Origin: JASHPR01 sp963729365
GTDB lineage: Bacteria; Actinomycetota; Actinomycetes; Streptosporangiales; Streptosporangiaceae
NCBI GenBank assembly: GCA_963729365.1
Contig: CAVSNQ010000013.1
Location: 310,001-374,000 of the forward strand
Direction: 5' to 3'
DNA: 64,000 bases
Shown: in pieces, positions 40,019-48,589 of the stretch
How positions within the stretch are numbered: the first letter of the stretch is position 1
Layout of the letters: each line of letters starts with the position of its first letter
Notes under the pieces: generated by a model
The model's database searches: none
What the model was told of the DNA's origin: nothing
The model's input: only the letters and a program-made list of their open reading frames with translations
Translations under genes and position numbers: made by a program

Positions 40019-40681
40019 CTACGCCGAAGCGCCCTCCTCGGTCATCGAGATGACGCCGCGCGCCTGAGCCGGGGTCATGCCGAGCTGGGCGGCAATCTCC
40101 TGCGCCGTGTGCCGTTCCTCGTCGGACAGCATCCCGTCGGCCAGCCCGATCCGCACGGTCTCGGCCAGGAACCACTCCCTGGCCGGAACGGCCAGCTGTA
40201 TGGCCAGGCGGTTCAGCGCCCCGGCCAGGTCCTGGCCGGGCTGGTCCTGGCCGGGCTGGTCCTGGCCCGGCAGGGCCGGCAGGGCCCGCGCGGACAGGTC
40301 GGCATCCAGGGTCGCGTCATCGTAGTCAGCCAGGCCGGCACCCTTGACCGCGTCGATGGCGCGCCGCCTGGCCGGCGTGCTGTTCCCGCCGCCCGCGCGG
40401 AGCATGGCCACCGCGGCCGCCCGCATCCCGGCCGGGAGCGCCTCCTGCATCTGGGCCGCGGTCGGCAGGTTCAGCACGTCCATGCGGTAGCGAGTGCTGC
40501 AGACGGTGCACTGCACGTGCTCGCCGACGTGGTTGAGCGGGATGATCGGGATGAAGAACAGCGTGAACCAGCGCCGCCCGACCCGGTGCCGGTACTCGCG
40601 GTCGCCGCCACAGCGCTGGCAGTGGAACGTTCCCTGCCCGACCGTGCGGTAGAACACCCGGAGCCCAAAAATGATCAGCAA
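40019..40681 (-). CDS. Zinc-ribbon and TerB-like domain protein
   Basis: 220 aa from TTG 40681, chosen because GGAGGGGA lies 6 nt upstream and homologous-looking sequence begins LLIIFGLRVFYRTVGQG. A zinc ribbon follows (FHCQRCGGDREYRHR and VQCTVCSTRY) flanking a hydrophobic WFTLFFIPIIPLNH. The C-terminal half is a helical TerB-like domain (LADGMLSDEERHTAQEIAAQ). A 15-bp DNA repeat encodes GQDQPGQDQPGQD in the linker. The exact role is unknown; the architecture is common in actinobacteria. It precedes recO on the same strand by 62 nt. Confidence 0.75.
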   Translation of the reverse strand: MLIIFGLRVFYRTVGQGTFHCQRCGGDREYRHRVGRRWFTLFFIPIIPLNHVGEHVQCTVCSTRYRMDVLNLPTAAQMQEALPAGMRAAAVAMLRAGGGNSTPARRRAIDAVKGAGLADYDDATLDADLSARALPALPGQDQPGQDQPGQDLAGALNRLAIQLAVPAREWFLAETVRIGLADGMLSDEERHTAQEIAAQLGMTPAQARGVISMTEEGASA

Positions 40682-40867
40682 GGCCGGTCCCCTCCAGTCG
40701 CTTCCACGGGCGGTCGCGCTGCGGGCGCCCACCTCGGCACCCGCCGATCATCACACGCCCGGCCTGGACGAATACCCAAGTCGAGCATTTTCACCCGATC
40801 GTGACCCGTCCGGATCCACGCCCGGCAGGCGGGCCGACCGAGTGGCAGGATCGGGGAACTGGCCGGG

Positions 40868-41818
40868 TCAGTCGTAGAAGCCGAGGCGGCGCAGCTGCTT
40901 CGGATCCCGCTGCCAGTCCTTGGCGATCTTGATGCGCAGGTCGAGGTACACCCGCGTGCCGAGCAGCGCCTCGATCTGCTGCCGGGCCCGGGACCCGACC
41001 TCCTTGAGCCGTGCCCCCTTGGCCCCGATGACGATCGCCTTCTGGCTGGGGCGCTCCACGTACATCAGCGCGTGCACGTCGATGAGGTCGTCGCGGCCTT
41101 CCCTGGGCCCCATCTCCTCCACCACGACGGCGATCGAGTGCGGCAGCTCGTCGCTCACCCCCTCCAGGATCGCCTCGCGGATCAGCTCGGCGACGAGCCG
41201 CTGCTCGGGCTCGTCAGTATCCTCGCCGTCCGGGTACAGCGGCCGCCCCTCCGGCAGGTGCGAGACAAGCACGTCGGCCAGCACGCCGAGCTGGAAGCCG
41301 GACACGGCGGACACCGGCACCACGTCCGCCCAGTCGCCGAGCTGGCTCACGGCCGCGAGCTGCGCGGCGATCTGCTCCCTGGCGGCCTGATCGGTCTTGG
41401 TCACGACGGCGACCACCGGCGTCTTGCCCAGCCCGGCCAGCTCGCCCGCCAGGTACTTGTCCCCCGGGCCGATCCGCTCGGTGGCCGGCAGGCAGAACCC
41501 GATCACGTCAACCTCGGTGAGCGTGGACCGGACCAGGCTGTCCAGGTGCTCGCCGAGCAGGGTCCGGGGCCGGTGCAGCCCGGGCGTGTCCACGATGACC
41601 AGCTCGGCGTCGGGCCGGTGCACGATACCCCTGATCGCCCGGCGGGTGGTCTGCGGCCGGCTGCTCGTGATCGCCACCTTGGACCCGACCAGCGCGTTCA
41701 TCAGCGTCGACTTGCCGACGTTGGGCCGCCCGGCGAAGCAGGCGAAGCCTGACTTGTATCCGGGCGGGGCAGGCTGGTCCTGCGCGCCTGCCGGTGACGG
41801 TGTCTGCGGGGATCCCAC
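40868..41818 (-). CDS. era: GTPase Era
   Basis: Ribosome-assembly GTPase that binds 16S rRNA. 316 aa. G1 GRPNVGKSTLMN, G2 region SSRPQTTRRAIRG, G3 DTPGLH, G4 VTKTDQ (in VVAVVTKTD), and G5 VSAVSG are all visible. The C-terminal KH domain has KAIVIGAKGARLKEVGSRAR. Upstream lies the cytidine deaminase-like gene and further up the CorC/ybeY/phoH genes, the standard actinobacterial order. Confidence 0.96.
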   Translation of the reverse strand: MGSPQTPSPAGAQDQPAPPGYKSGFACFAGRPNVGKSTLMNALVGSKVAITSSRPQTTRRAIRGIVHRPDAELVIVDTPGLHRPRTLLGEHLDSLVRSTLTEVDVIGFCLPATERIGPGDKYLAGELAGLGKTPVVAVVTKTDQAAREQIAAQLAAVSQLGDWADVVPVSAVSGFQLGVLADVLVSHLPEGRPLYPDGEDTDEPEQRLVAELIREAILEGVSDELPHSIAVVVEEMGPREGRDDLIDVHALMYVERPSQKAIVIGAKGARLKEVGSRARQQIEALLGTRVYLDLRIKIAKDWQRDPKQLRRLGFYD

Positions 41819-41932
41819 GTCGTGATTCTCCTCCCGCCGGAGGGCAGGCCCTAATCCGCTCCGGCAGCAGGTCCCGGCCGGGCGGGCCGGGCCGGCCAGC
41901 GGCCACCGGCGGCCAAGGCCACCAGGCGCACG

Positions 41933-42277
41933 TCAGGGGCGGAGCGTGGCCCTGAGAGAGCCGTCGGGTGCCGCGTGGAACACGACCGCGTCCGGGCCGA
42001 CGTCACGAACCGCGGCCAGATCGGCCGGGCCGGGCCCCGGGCCGTCACTAACCAGGGCGGCCGCCTCGAGGCTGGCGGCACCGCTGGACACCGCCATGGC
42101 CACGGCCAGGTGCAGCGCCGACAGCCGCAGCGACGGCAGCGCCACGGCCGCCGCCGCATAGGTCCGCCCGGTCTCGTCGCGCACCGCGGCGCCCTCGGCG
42201 GCCGCAACCCGCGCACGAGCCGCGCGGGCCAGGGTGATGATCTTGAGGTCTTCCGGGCCGGGCTGGGCCTCGCTCAC
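41933..42277 (-). CDS. Cytidine deaminase-like protein without zinc site
   Basis: 114 aa. PEDLKIITLARAARARV followed by GAAVRDETGRTYAAAAVALP matches the N-terminal half of cytidine deaminase, and this position between era and the CorC gene is where actinobacteria carry a short deaminase-like gene. However the catalytic HAE/CAE motif is replaced by ALHLAVAMAVSSGA and the PCxxC zinc motif is absent. It therefore should not deaminate cytidine. The start overlaps the stop of the upstream gene by 4 nt (42277-42274). Confidence 0.75.
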   Translation of the reverse strand: MSEAQPGPEDLKIITLARAARARVAAAEGAAVRDETGRTYAAAAVALPSLRLSALHLAVAMAVSSGAASLEAAALVSDGPGPGPADLAAVRDVGPDAVVFHAAPDGSLRATLRP

Positions 42278-43677
42278 CCGGCCGAGTCTAGTGCGCCGCC
42301 CCCTGGCCCGCTGGCGCCGGTTCGATTGCCGGCCTGGCCGTCGCCCGCACCGCCTGCGCCGCCTGTGCCGCGCCCGCTGCCAGGCTCATCACCGCCGCGC
42401 TCGTTGCCGCCGTGGCCGTTACCTTCGCGCCCGTTGCCGGCCGCGGCGGCACGCTCGACGGTTACGGTCCCGATCCTGTTGCGCCGCCCGGCCAGGCTCT
42501 CCGCGGTCAACCGCAGGCCGGCCACCGTCGCCACCGAGCCGGCGATCGGCACCCGGCCGAGCCGCTGGGCCAGCAGGCCGCCGACGGTCTCCACGTCCTC
42601 GGCCTCGATGCGGACGCCGAAGAGCTCCTCCAGCTCCTCGACCGGCAGCCGGGCGGTCACCCGGGCCTGCCCTTCGCCGAGCCACTCCACCGGCGGCTGC
42701 TCCTTGTCGTACTCGTCGGCGATCTCGCCGACGATCTCCTCGAGAATGTCCTCGATGGTGACGAGTCCCGCGGTGCCGCCGTACTCGTCGATCACGATCG
42801 CGACATGGATCTGGCGCGCCTGCATCTCCCGCAGCAGCGCGTCGATCGGCTTGCTCTCCGGCACGAACGTGGCGGGCCGCATGATCGATTCGACCTTTTC
42901 GGCCGACTCGCTCTCCCGGTGCTCATAGCTGCGGGTGACGATGTCCTTGAGGTAGGCGATCCCGACGATGTCGTCCTCGTTCTCGCCGATGACCGGGATC
43001 CGGGAGAACCCGCTGCGCAGCGCGAGCGACAGCGCCTGGCGCAGGGTCTTGCCGCGCTCCACGAACACCATGTCGGTACGCGGCACCATCACCTCGCGGA
43101 CGATCGTGTCGCCGAGCTCAAAGACCGAGTGGATCATCGCGCGCTCGTCGGGCTGGATCACCCGGCGCTGCTCCAGCAGGTCGACCAGGCCGCGAAGGTC
43201 CTCCTCTGATCCCGGCGGTCCGCCCCGGCCCGCGCTGCCCGGGGCCAGGAGCAGCCGCGGCAGCGGCCCGAGCAGCCGGGTGACCGGAGCCAGCACGGCC
43301 GCGGCCGTGCTGGCCACCCGCACCGTATTGCGCCGTCCCAGGGACCTCGGCACGATGCCGGTCACGAGGTAGACCGCCGCGGTCATCACGGCCGCCGCGA
43401 TCACGAACGCCCGCCACCCTGATCCCAGCCAGTGCACCAGCACCACGGTCACCAGGACGACCGCGGAAAGCTCGGCCGCTATCCGGGCCAGCAGCAGCAC
43501 GGACAGGTAGCGCCACACATCGGCCAGCACGACCTGCAGCGGCGTCGATCCCTGGCCGGAGCCACGGCCTAGCTCCTTGGCCCCGGCCCTGGACACCCTG
43601 GCCAGAGCCGCCTCGGCGGTCGCGCACCAGCCGGCCAGCAACGTCAGCGCTACCGCCGCCGCCAGCAGCCAGCCCAT
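42274..43677 (-). CDS. HlyC/CorC (CNNM) family transporter
   Basis: 467 aa from ATG 43677 (MGWLLAAAVALTLLAGW). The N-terminal CNNM membrane domain has about four spans; then the CBS-pair region, MVPRTDMVFVERGKTLRQAL and SRIPVIGENEDDIVGIAYLK; and a CorC_HlyC domain with VDEYGGTAGLVTIEDILEEI and VGEIADEYD. Family members are implicated in Mg/Co efflux. A Gly-rich tail of about 50 residues is unusual. It is part of the phoH-ybeY-corC-era operon; the gap to ybeY is 28 nt. Confidence 0.92.
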   Translation of the reverse strand: MGWLLAAAVALTLLAGWCATAEAALARVSRAGAKELGRGSGQGSTPLQVVLADVWRYLSVLLLARIAAELSAVVLVTVVLVHWLGSGWRAFVIAAAVMTAAVYLVTGIVPRSLGRRNTVRVASTAAAVLAPVTRLLGPLPRLLLAPGSAGRGGPPGSEEDLRGLVDLLEQRRVIQPDERAMIHSVFELGDTIVREVMVPRTDMVFVERGKTLRQALSLALRSGFSRIPVIGENEDDIVGIAYLKDIVTRSYEHRESESAEKVESIMRPATFVPESKPIDALLREMQARQIHVAIVIDEYGGTAGLVTIEDILEEIVGEIADEYDKEQPPVEWLGEGQARVTARLPVEELEELFGVRIEAEDVETVGGLLAQRLGRVPIAGSVATVAGLRLTAESLAGRRNRIGTVTVERAAAAGNGREGNGHGGNERGGDEPGSGRGTGGAGGAGDGQAGNRTGASGPGGGALDSAG

Positions 43678-43705
43678 GGCCTGATCACCCCAGCCTCCCG
43701 CCCCG

Positions 43706-44236
43706 CTAACCCGCCTGGCCAGTCTGGCCGGCTTCGTGGCCAGGGTCGCCGTCGGCGTCGCGTTCCGAATTCCATCCGGCGAGCAGCCGGTCCTGCAGAC
43801 CGAACATCGTCGCGTGCTCCTCCGGCTCGGCGTGGTCATACCCCAGCAGATGCAGAATGCCGTGCGTGCAGAGCAGGTCGAGTTCGTCCTGGACGCTGTG
43901 CTCCGCCTTGCCGGCTTGCTCGATCGCTACCTGCGGGCACAGCACCACGTCGCCGAGCAGGGTTTCCGCGGCCTCGTCGTCCGTGCCGTGCTCGGCCTGG
44001 CTGCCGCCGGGGTGCGGCAGCACCAGCTCGTCCATGGGGAACGCGAGCACATCGGTGGGCCCGTCCTCGCCCATCCAGCGCTGGTGCAGGCCGGCCATCG
44101 CGACCTCGTCGACCAGCAGCACCGACAGCTCGGCCAGCGGGTGCACCCGCATTCCATCCAGGACGTGCCGGGCCAGAGCCGCGAGGCCCGCTTCGTCGAC
44201 CGCCACCCCGGATTCGTTGCGGATCTCGATGCTCAC
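43706..44236 (-). CDS. ybeY: Endoribonuclease YbeY (rRNA maturation factor)
   Basis: Metal-dependent RNase for 16S rRNA 3'-end maturation and ribosome quality control. 176 aa. The zinc motif is intact: THGILHLLGYDHAEPEEH with three histidines. LSVLLVDEVAMAGLHQRWMG and TDVLAFPMDE are family blocks. It lies 17 nt after the phoH stop and before the CorC gene, the standard conserved order. Confidence 0.95.
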   Translation of the reverse strand: MSIEIRNESGVAVDEAGLAALARHVLDGMRVHPLAELSVLLVDEVAMAGLHQRWMGEDGPTDVLAFPMDELVLPHPGGSQAEHGTDDEAAETLLGDVVLCPQVAIEQAGKAEHSVQDELDLLCTHGILHLLGYDHAEPEEHATMFGLQDRLLAGWNSERDADGDPGHEAGQTGQAG

Positions 44237-44253
44237 GCCGTCGTTCCGCGTCC

Positions 44254-46407
44254 TCAGCGGGCCCGGTTGCCCGCGCGGCGGGACCGGCCACCCGGGATCC
44301 GTTCCGTATCCCCGGCCGACGCCCGGCGCGCGTCGTAGCGCTCGTAGGCGTCCACGATGTCGGCGACCAGCTTGTGCCTGACCACGTCGTGGCTGGTCAG
44401 CCTGGAGAAGTAGACATCATCGACGCCGTCGAGTATGTCCTGGACCAGGCGCAGCCCGCTGAGCTGCCCGGCGGGCAGGTCGACCTGGGTCACGTCCCCC
44501 GTCACCACGATCTTGGAGCCGAAGCCGAGCCTGGTCAGGAACATCTTCATCTGTTCCGGCGAGGTGTTCTGGGCCTCGTCAAGAATGATGAACGAGTCGT
44601 TCAGGGTGTTGTGGGTCAGCAGGAAGTCTTCCGTGGTGTAGAGCGAGTCGGCCGCCGCCACCGAGATGCACACCGCCTCGGCGGTGCCGGCCGGCTCGAT
44701 GCTCTCGATGAACCGCATCGGCCTTCCGCCGCCGCCCTCTGCGCGGTACTTCTCGCGCTTGCGGGTGAGCCGGAACGGCTCGATCCCTTCCGGAAGCCGG
44801 ATGTCGACGATGTACGCGTCATGCCGGTGATGAACCGGCCCTCCTTGCGCGAATCCGGGTTTTCGCCCCGCGGCCGGGCGGACTCGAGTGTAGGCGACTC
44901 CGCCGAGCGACCGCACGAGGAAGATCACGTCGTCGCGCAGCCGCGATGAGACGGTCGTGTACTGCACGCGGCAGGTCCGGCCGCGCTGTGTGGCTGGCCC
45001 GCCGTCGGTGTCGAGCAGGCCCTGCAGGACCGCCAGACGGACATTCGCCGAGTTGTACAGGTACCGCTCCGGTACGAACTTGGTCGTCGATCGCGTGCCA
45101 TGCAGCCCGAGCTGGCGCGCCTCGGCGGCCAGCGGGTTCGCCGCCAGCACGGTGCCTCGCCACGGCGACCTCCCCTGGCCCAGCGAGTAGTCGGGCCCTC
45201 CCTTGGGGCGGACCTCTAGGCCTGGCAGCAGCCGCTGCAGCTCCCAGGCCAGCTCGACGTCGGCGGTGGCGAAGCTCGAGGTGGTCGAGCCGGTCAGGCA
45301 GCCATCACCAAGCAGCAGCCCAAGCGCGTACGGGTCCACCGGCACCCGCTGGTATGGGAAACACACCGGCGCGCTGTGCATCGGTAGCTCGTACCGGTGG
45401 TAATGGTTGGCGCGCAGGTTCCCGATCATCTCGCGGGTTTCCAGTACCCGGTACGGCTTGCCGCGGCGGCGGTCGTCGCGGGTGGTCACCGCCCACAGGT
45501 GATCGCCCGAGCACAGCGTCGAGGCGCCGTCCTGCGTGGTGAGCCGGTAGATGTCCTTCTCGCCCTGCGGGTACACACCGATCACCGGCGTGGGCTCGCC
45601 GTTCGACCCGATGACCAGATCGCCGACGGCCAGCGACCCGATGGGCCGGAAGCCGTCCGGCGTCAGCACGGGTGTGTCCGTCGGGTGGCAGCGGCCGCGC
45701 ATGTACGCCAGCGGGGCTATTTCGATCGTGCCGGCCGCCGTGAGCTTGGGGATCGAGTCCGGGTCGAGCATGTCGTGCAGGGCGTCGTAGAGCGGGCGCA
45801 GGTAGGGGTCGATCTTGTCGTAGAGGGTTCCCGGCAGGAAGCCGAGGCGCTCCCCCGCCTCCACCGCCGGGCGGGTGAGGATGAGCCGGTTGAACTCCTT
45901 GGCCTGCAGCGCCTTCACCGCCTTGGCCATGGCCAGGTAGGTCTTGCCGGTTCCGGCCGGGCCGATCGAGAACACGATCGTGTGCTTGTCGATCGCGTCC
46001 ACGTACCGCTTCTGGTTCAGCGTCTTGGGCCGGATCGTACGGCCGCGCGCGGAGAGGATGTCCAGGGTCAGCACGTCGGCCGGACGGGCGCCGGACTTCC
46101 TGCGCAGCATGGCCACGCTGCGCTCGACCACGTCGGCGGCGAGTTCCGCGCCGCTGGCCAGCAGCCGGGTCAGCTCGTCGAACAGCCGCGCGACGAGGGC
46201 GGTCTCCTCCGGCGTGCCGGTCACGGTGATCTCGTTGCCGCGCACGTGGATGTCGGCGCCGAAGGCACCCTCGATCACGTGCAGCAGTTCGTCCCGGGAG
46301 CCAAGCAGGCTAACCATCGAGTGGTCGTCGGGAATCACGATCTTGACGCGGGTGCGGCCGTCCGAGGATGGCTCACCCTTGCGCGGATCGGTGGGAGTTT
46401 CTGTCAA
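44254..46407 (-). CDS. phoH: PhoH-family ATPase interrupted by an intein
   Basis: 717 aa precursor; 356 aa after removal of the intein. N-extein (1-239): KH-like region and Walker A GPAGTGKTYLAM at about 149-160, then TRPAVEAGERLGFLPG and APLAYMRGR. C-extein (601-717): TLNDSFIILDEAQNTSPEQM with Walker B, RLGFGSKIVVTGDVTQVDLP and SRLTSHDVVRHKLV. PhoH proteins are phosphate-starvation-inducible ATPases with helicase/RNase links. Directly upstream of ybeY, as in most actinobacteria. The intein splits the ATPase domain, so the protein is inactive until splicing. See the separate intein entry. Confidence 0.96.
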   Translation of the reverse strand: MTETPTDPRKGEPSSDGRTRVKIVIPDDHSMVSLLGSRDELLHVIEGAFGADIHVRGNEITVTGTPEETALVARLFDELTRLLASGAELAADVVERSVAMLRRKSGARPADVLTLDILSARGRTIRPKTLNQKRYVDAIDKHTIVFSIGPAGTGKTYLAMAKAVKALQAKEFNRLILTRPAVEAGERLGFLPGTLYDKIDPYLRPLYDALHDMLDPDSIPKLTAAGTIEIAPLAYMRGRCHPTDTPVLTPDGFRPIGSLAVGDLVIGSNGEPTPVIGVYPQGEKDIYRLTTQDGASTLCSGDHLWAVTTRDDRRRGKPYRVLETREMIGNLRANHYHRYELPMHSAPVCFPYQRVPVDPYALGLLLGDGCLTGSTTSSFATADVELAWELQRLLPGLEVRPKGGPDYSLGQGRSPWRGTVLAANPLAAEARQLGLHGTRSTTKFVPERYLYNSANVRLAVLQGLLDTDGGPATQRGRTCRVQYTTVSSRLRDDVIFLVRSLGGVAYTRVRPAAGRKPGFAQGGPVHHRHDAYIVDIRLPEGIEPFRLTRKREKYRAEGGGGRPMRFIESIEPAGTAEAVCISVAAADSLYTTEDFLLTHNTLNDSFIILDEAQNTSPEQMKMFLTRLGFGSKIVVTGDVTQVDLPAGQLSGLRLVQDILDGVDDVYFSRLTSHDVVRHKLVADIVDAYERYDARRASAGDTERIPGGRSRRAGNRAR
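44608..45690 (-). mobile_element. Intein with LAGLIDADG homing endonuclease (in phoH)
   Basis: 361 residues (precursor 240-600) inserted between YMRGR and TLNDSF. It begins CHPTDTPVLTPDGFRPIGSL (block A, Cys1) and has TLCSGDHLWAV (block B, T-x-x-H). The two endonuclease motifs are ALGLLLGDG (block C) and LQGLLDTDG (block E), both with their catalytic-position Asp. It ends SLYTTEDFLLTHN (blocks F/G) with His-Asn; the +1 extein residue is Thr. All residues needed for class 1 splicing are present. The insertion point is just before the Walker B strand. Confidence 0.95.
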
Positions 46408-46525
46408 GTGCCCTTCCCCGCCCAGGCACCCGCCCGGGCCCGCATGCTCGCCATGTTATCCGCAGGCCTCATGCTTGCGGGCCTCATCCTGGCGCGCATC
46501 GCCCGGGGAGCTTCACCGGGCCATG

Positions 46526-46894
46526 TCACCCCGGTGGCCAGCTCAGTGACCTGCCGCCGAGAACATGCGCGTGCACGTGGTGAACGGTCTGGCCGGCCTG
46601 TGGCCCGGTGTTGAACACGACCCGGTAGCCGGTCTCGGCCACGCCCGAGGCGCTCGCGACCTGGGCCGCCTGCGCGGCAAGCTCGTCAAGCAGGCCGTCG
46701 CCGACCTCGGCGAGCGAAGCCAGGTCCGGATGGTGCTCTTTCGGGATGACGAGCACGTGCACCGGCGCCTGAGGATTTATATCGGCAAATGCAATGGTGC
46801 GCGGACTCTCGAGCACTCGGGTCGCCGGGATCTCTCCAGACGCGATAGCGCAGAACAGGCAGTCAGCCACGCAGCCGATCTTAACTTGTGCCAT
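46526..46894 (-). CDS. HIT family protein (histidine triad)
   Basis: 122 aa from ATG 46894; a longer frame to 46966 is unlikely. Zinc-like CLFC near the N-terminus, AFADINPQAPVHVLVIPKEH, and the histidine triad HHVHAHVLGG. HIT proteins of this branch hydrolyse AMP-linked substrates (HinT-like). It precedes phoH by 118 nt on the same strand and could share its transcript. Confidence 0.92.
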   Translation of the reverse strand: MAQVKIGCVADCLFCAIASGEIPATRVLESPRTIAFADINPQAPVHVLVIPKEHHPDLASLAEVGDGLLDELAAQAAQVASASGVAETGYRVVFNTGPQAGQTVHHVHAHVLGGRSLSWPPG

Positions 46895-47110
46895 GCCGGC
46901 CACGCCGCCGACATATATGGTTGCACTACTGCGAACCCTCGGCGCACCACCACCCCTCTGGTGCACGGCCCAGCCAGTGCTGGCCTCCGTGCCCCAACAT
47001 GCGATATCAGCGGCGGTCGCGAGGATGCGAACTCAACACGAACATGGGTGTGGGGGCAGTGGGATCGTACGAACCACGCGGCGCGTGGCTGGCCGGCGTC
47101 AAGACCCGAC

Positions 47111-47698
47111 ATGACATCGGGTGAACCTGCAGGCGCGCCTGCGCGTCCAATTCACGTGACCGAAACCCTAGTGGCGGAAACCGCCCTGGGCTCGGTTCCG
47201 GCCGACTGGGACGCCGACCGCGCAGTGACCGCGCTGTACAGCACGCATTACCGCTCGTTGGTGCGGCTCGCGGCTCTGCTCGTACGTGACGTCGCCACGG
47301 CGGAGGAAGTAGTGCAGGACTCGTTCGTTGCGATGCACGGCGGCTGGCGCCGGCTGAGGGACAGCGAGAAGGCACTGTCTTATCTCCGTCAGTCGGTTGT
47401 GAACCGGTCCCGCTCCGTGCTGAGACATCGCGTGGTGGTCGACCGGAATGCCCCGAAACCTGCGCCAGACATGCCGAGCGCCGAGCATGGTGCGATCGTC
47501 TTGCTGGAACGCTCGGCCGTGGTCTCCGCCCTGCGCACGCTGCCGCCACGGCAGCGTGAGGCACTAGTGCTGCGGTACTACGGCGACATGTCCGAGGCTC
47601 AAATCGCCGATATCATGGGAATTAGCAGGGGAGCAGTCAAAAGCCACACGGCTAGGGCCATGTCTGCGCTGCGCAGTGTGCTGGAGCGTGAGGCATGA
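47111..47698 (+). CDS. ECF-family RNA polymerase sigma factor
   Basis: Region 2: AVTALYSTHYRSLVRLAALL, DVATAEEVVQDSFVAM, WRRLRDSEKALSYLRQSV; region 4: LRTLPPRQREALVLRYYGDM and AQIADIMGISRGAVKSHTAR. 195 aa from ATG 47111; a GTG at 47156 (protein VTETLVAET) is an equally possible start, as neither has a good Shine-Dalgarno. The stop overlaps the next gene by 4 nt. It does not carry the AGGCA/TACGTC boxes seen at 27508. Confidence 0.9.
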   Translation: MTSGEPAGAPARPIHVTETLVAETALGSVPADWDADRAVTALYSTHYRSLVRLAALLVRDVATAEEVVQDSFVAMHGGWRRLRDSEKALSYLRQSVVNRSRSVLRHRVVVDRNAPKPAPDMPSAEHGAIVLLERSAVVSALRTLPPRQREALVLRYYGDMSEAQIADIMGISRGAVKSHTARAMSALRSVLEREA

Positions 47699-48570
47699 TG
47701 CACATCAATCCCGAGGAGGTCCTGCGCCGGGAACTGCACGCCGCCGCTGAGTCGATCGAGCCGGCGGCCGACGGTCTCAACCGGATCCGCGAGCGCCTGT
47801 CGGCGCCCCGCCCGATGGCCATCGCCTGGCTGATGGTCGGCTGGACCAGCGTTGGCCAGCCCGCGTTGGTCCGGCTGGACGAGGCGCTCGCGGCGGCCGC
47901 GGAGTGGCTGGGCCGGGTACTGCGTCCAGTGACCGGCCTGCTGTCCGCCGCGGCCGAGCGGCTGCATCCGGTGGCTGAGCGGCTGCATCCCGTGCTGGGC
48001 AAGCTGCGGGTCGTATTCAGGCCGCGCACCGAGCCCGGCGGTCCTCCGTCCCGCTACGCGTGGCTGAGGCCCGCCCTGGCCATGGCGGCCGTCGTCTTGG
48101 TCGCGGTCGCTGGCGGCTTCGCCCTCTCGGGGCTGCCGCACCAGATCCAGCAGGTCGGGCAGTCCATCTTCTCTAACCCGCCGCCAGGCTCAGACGGCGG
48201 CGGGCACCACCCCGGGGTCACCGGCGGCGGGACACCCCTCCCGGCACCGAGTTCCGGCAAGCACACGTCGACGCCAAGCCCATCGGCGTCCTGCACGCCG
48301 TCGCCGAAGGCCAGCCAGTCGCCGAAGCCCAGCCCGTCGCCGACCACTCCGTCGCCGTCGACCACTCCGTCGCCGACCAGCAGCCCCTCGCCGACGAGCA
48401 GCCCCTCGCCAACGCCGAGCGACTCGGGTGGCGGCATCACGACACCGCCGTCCGCTAATCAGAGCGCCCAGGACGCCAGCTACGTCGCGATGGCCGGCTC
48501 GGCCCACCCGAGCTCGGTCACGAAGCCACGTCCCTCGCCCACTCCGACGTGCACGCCGGCCGCTGGCTGA
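47695..48570 (+). CDS. Single-span membrane protein, putative sigma partner
   Basis: 291 aa. Cytoplasmic N-terminus about 120 residues (EEVLRRELHAAAESIEPAAD), then one hydrophobic span ALAMAAVVLVAVAGGFAL at about 125-142, then an extracytoplasmic, disordered Pro/Ser/Thr-rich tail made of repeated SPSPT-type units coded by a GC-rich simple repeat (about 48280-48420). Translational coupling to the sigma gene suggests a regulatory partner, by analogy with the pair at 27543-29431. No zinc anti-sigma motif is seen. The tail may span the cell wall. Confidence 0.72.
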   Translation: MMHINPEEVLRRELHAAAESIEPAADGLNRIRERLSAPRPMAIAWLMVGWTSVGQPALVRLDEALAAAAEWLGRVLRPVTGLLSAAAERLHPVAERLHPVLGKLRVVFRPRTEPGGPPSRYAWLRPALAMAAVVLVAVAGGFALSGLPHQIQQVGQSIFSNPPPGSDGGGHHPGVTGGGTPLPAPSSGKHTSTPSPSASCTPSPKASQSPKPSPSPTTPSPSTTPSPTSSPSPTSSPSPTPSDSGGGITTPPSANQSAQDASYVAMAGSAHPSSVTKPRPSPTPTCTPAAG

Positions 48571-48589
48571 CCGCCGCCGCGTGAGCCGG

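Noticed and set aside
48280..48430. Possible mobile or regulatory repeat
   Set aside because: It is an in-frame simple repeat coding a Ser/Pro/Thr stalk, common in wall-spanning proteins.
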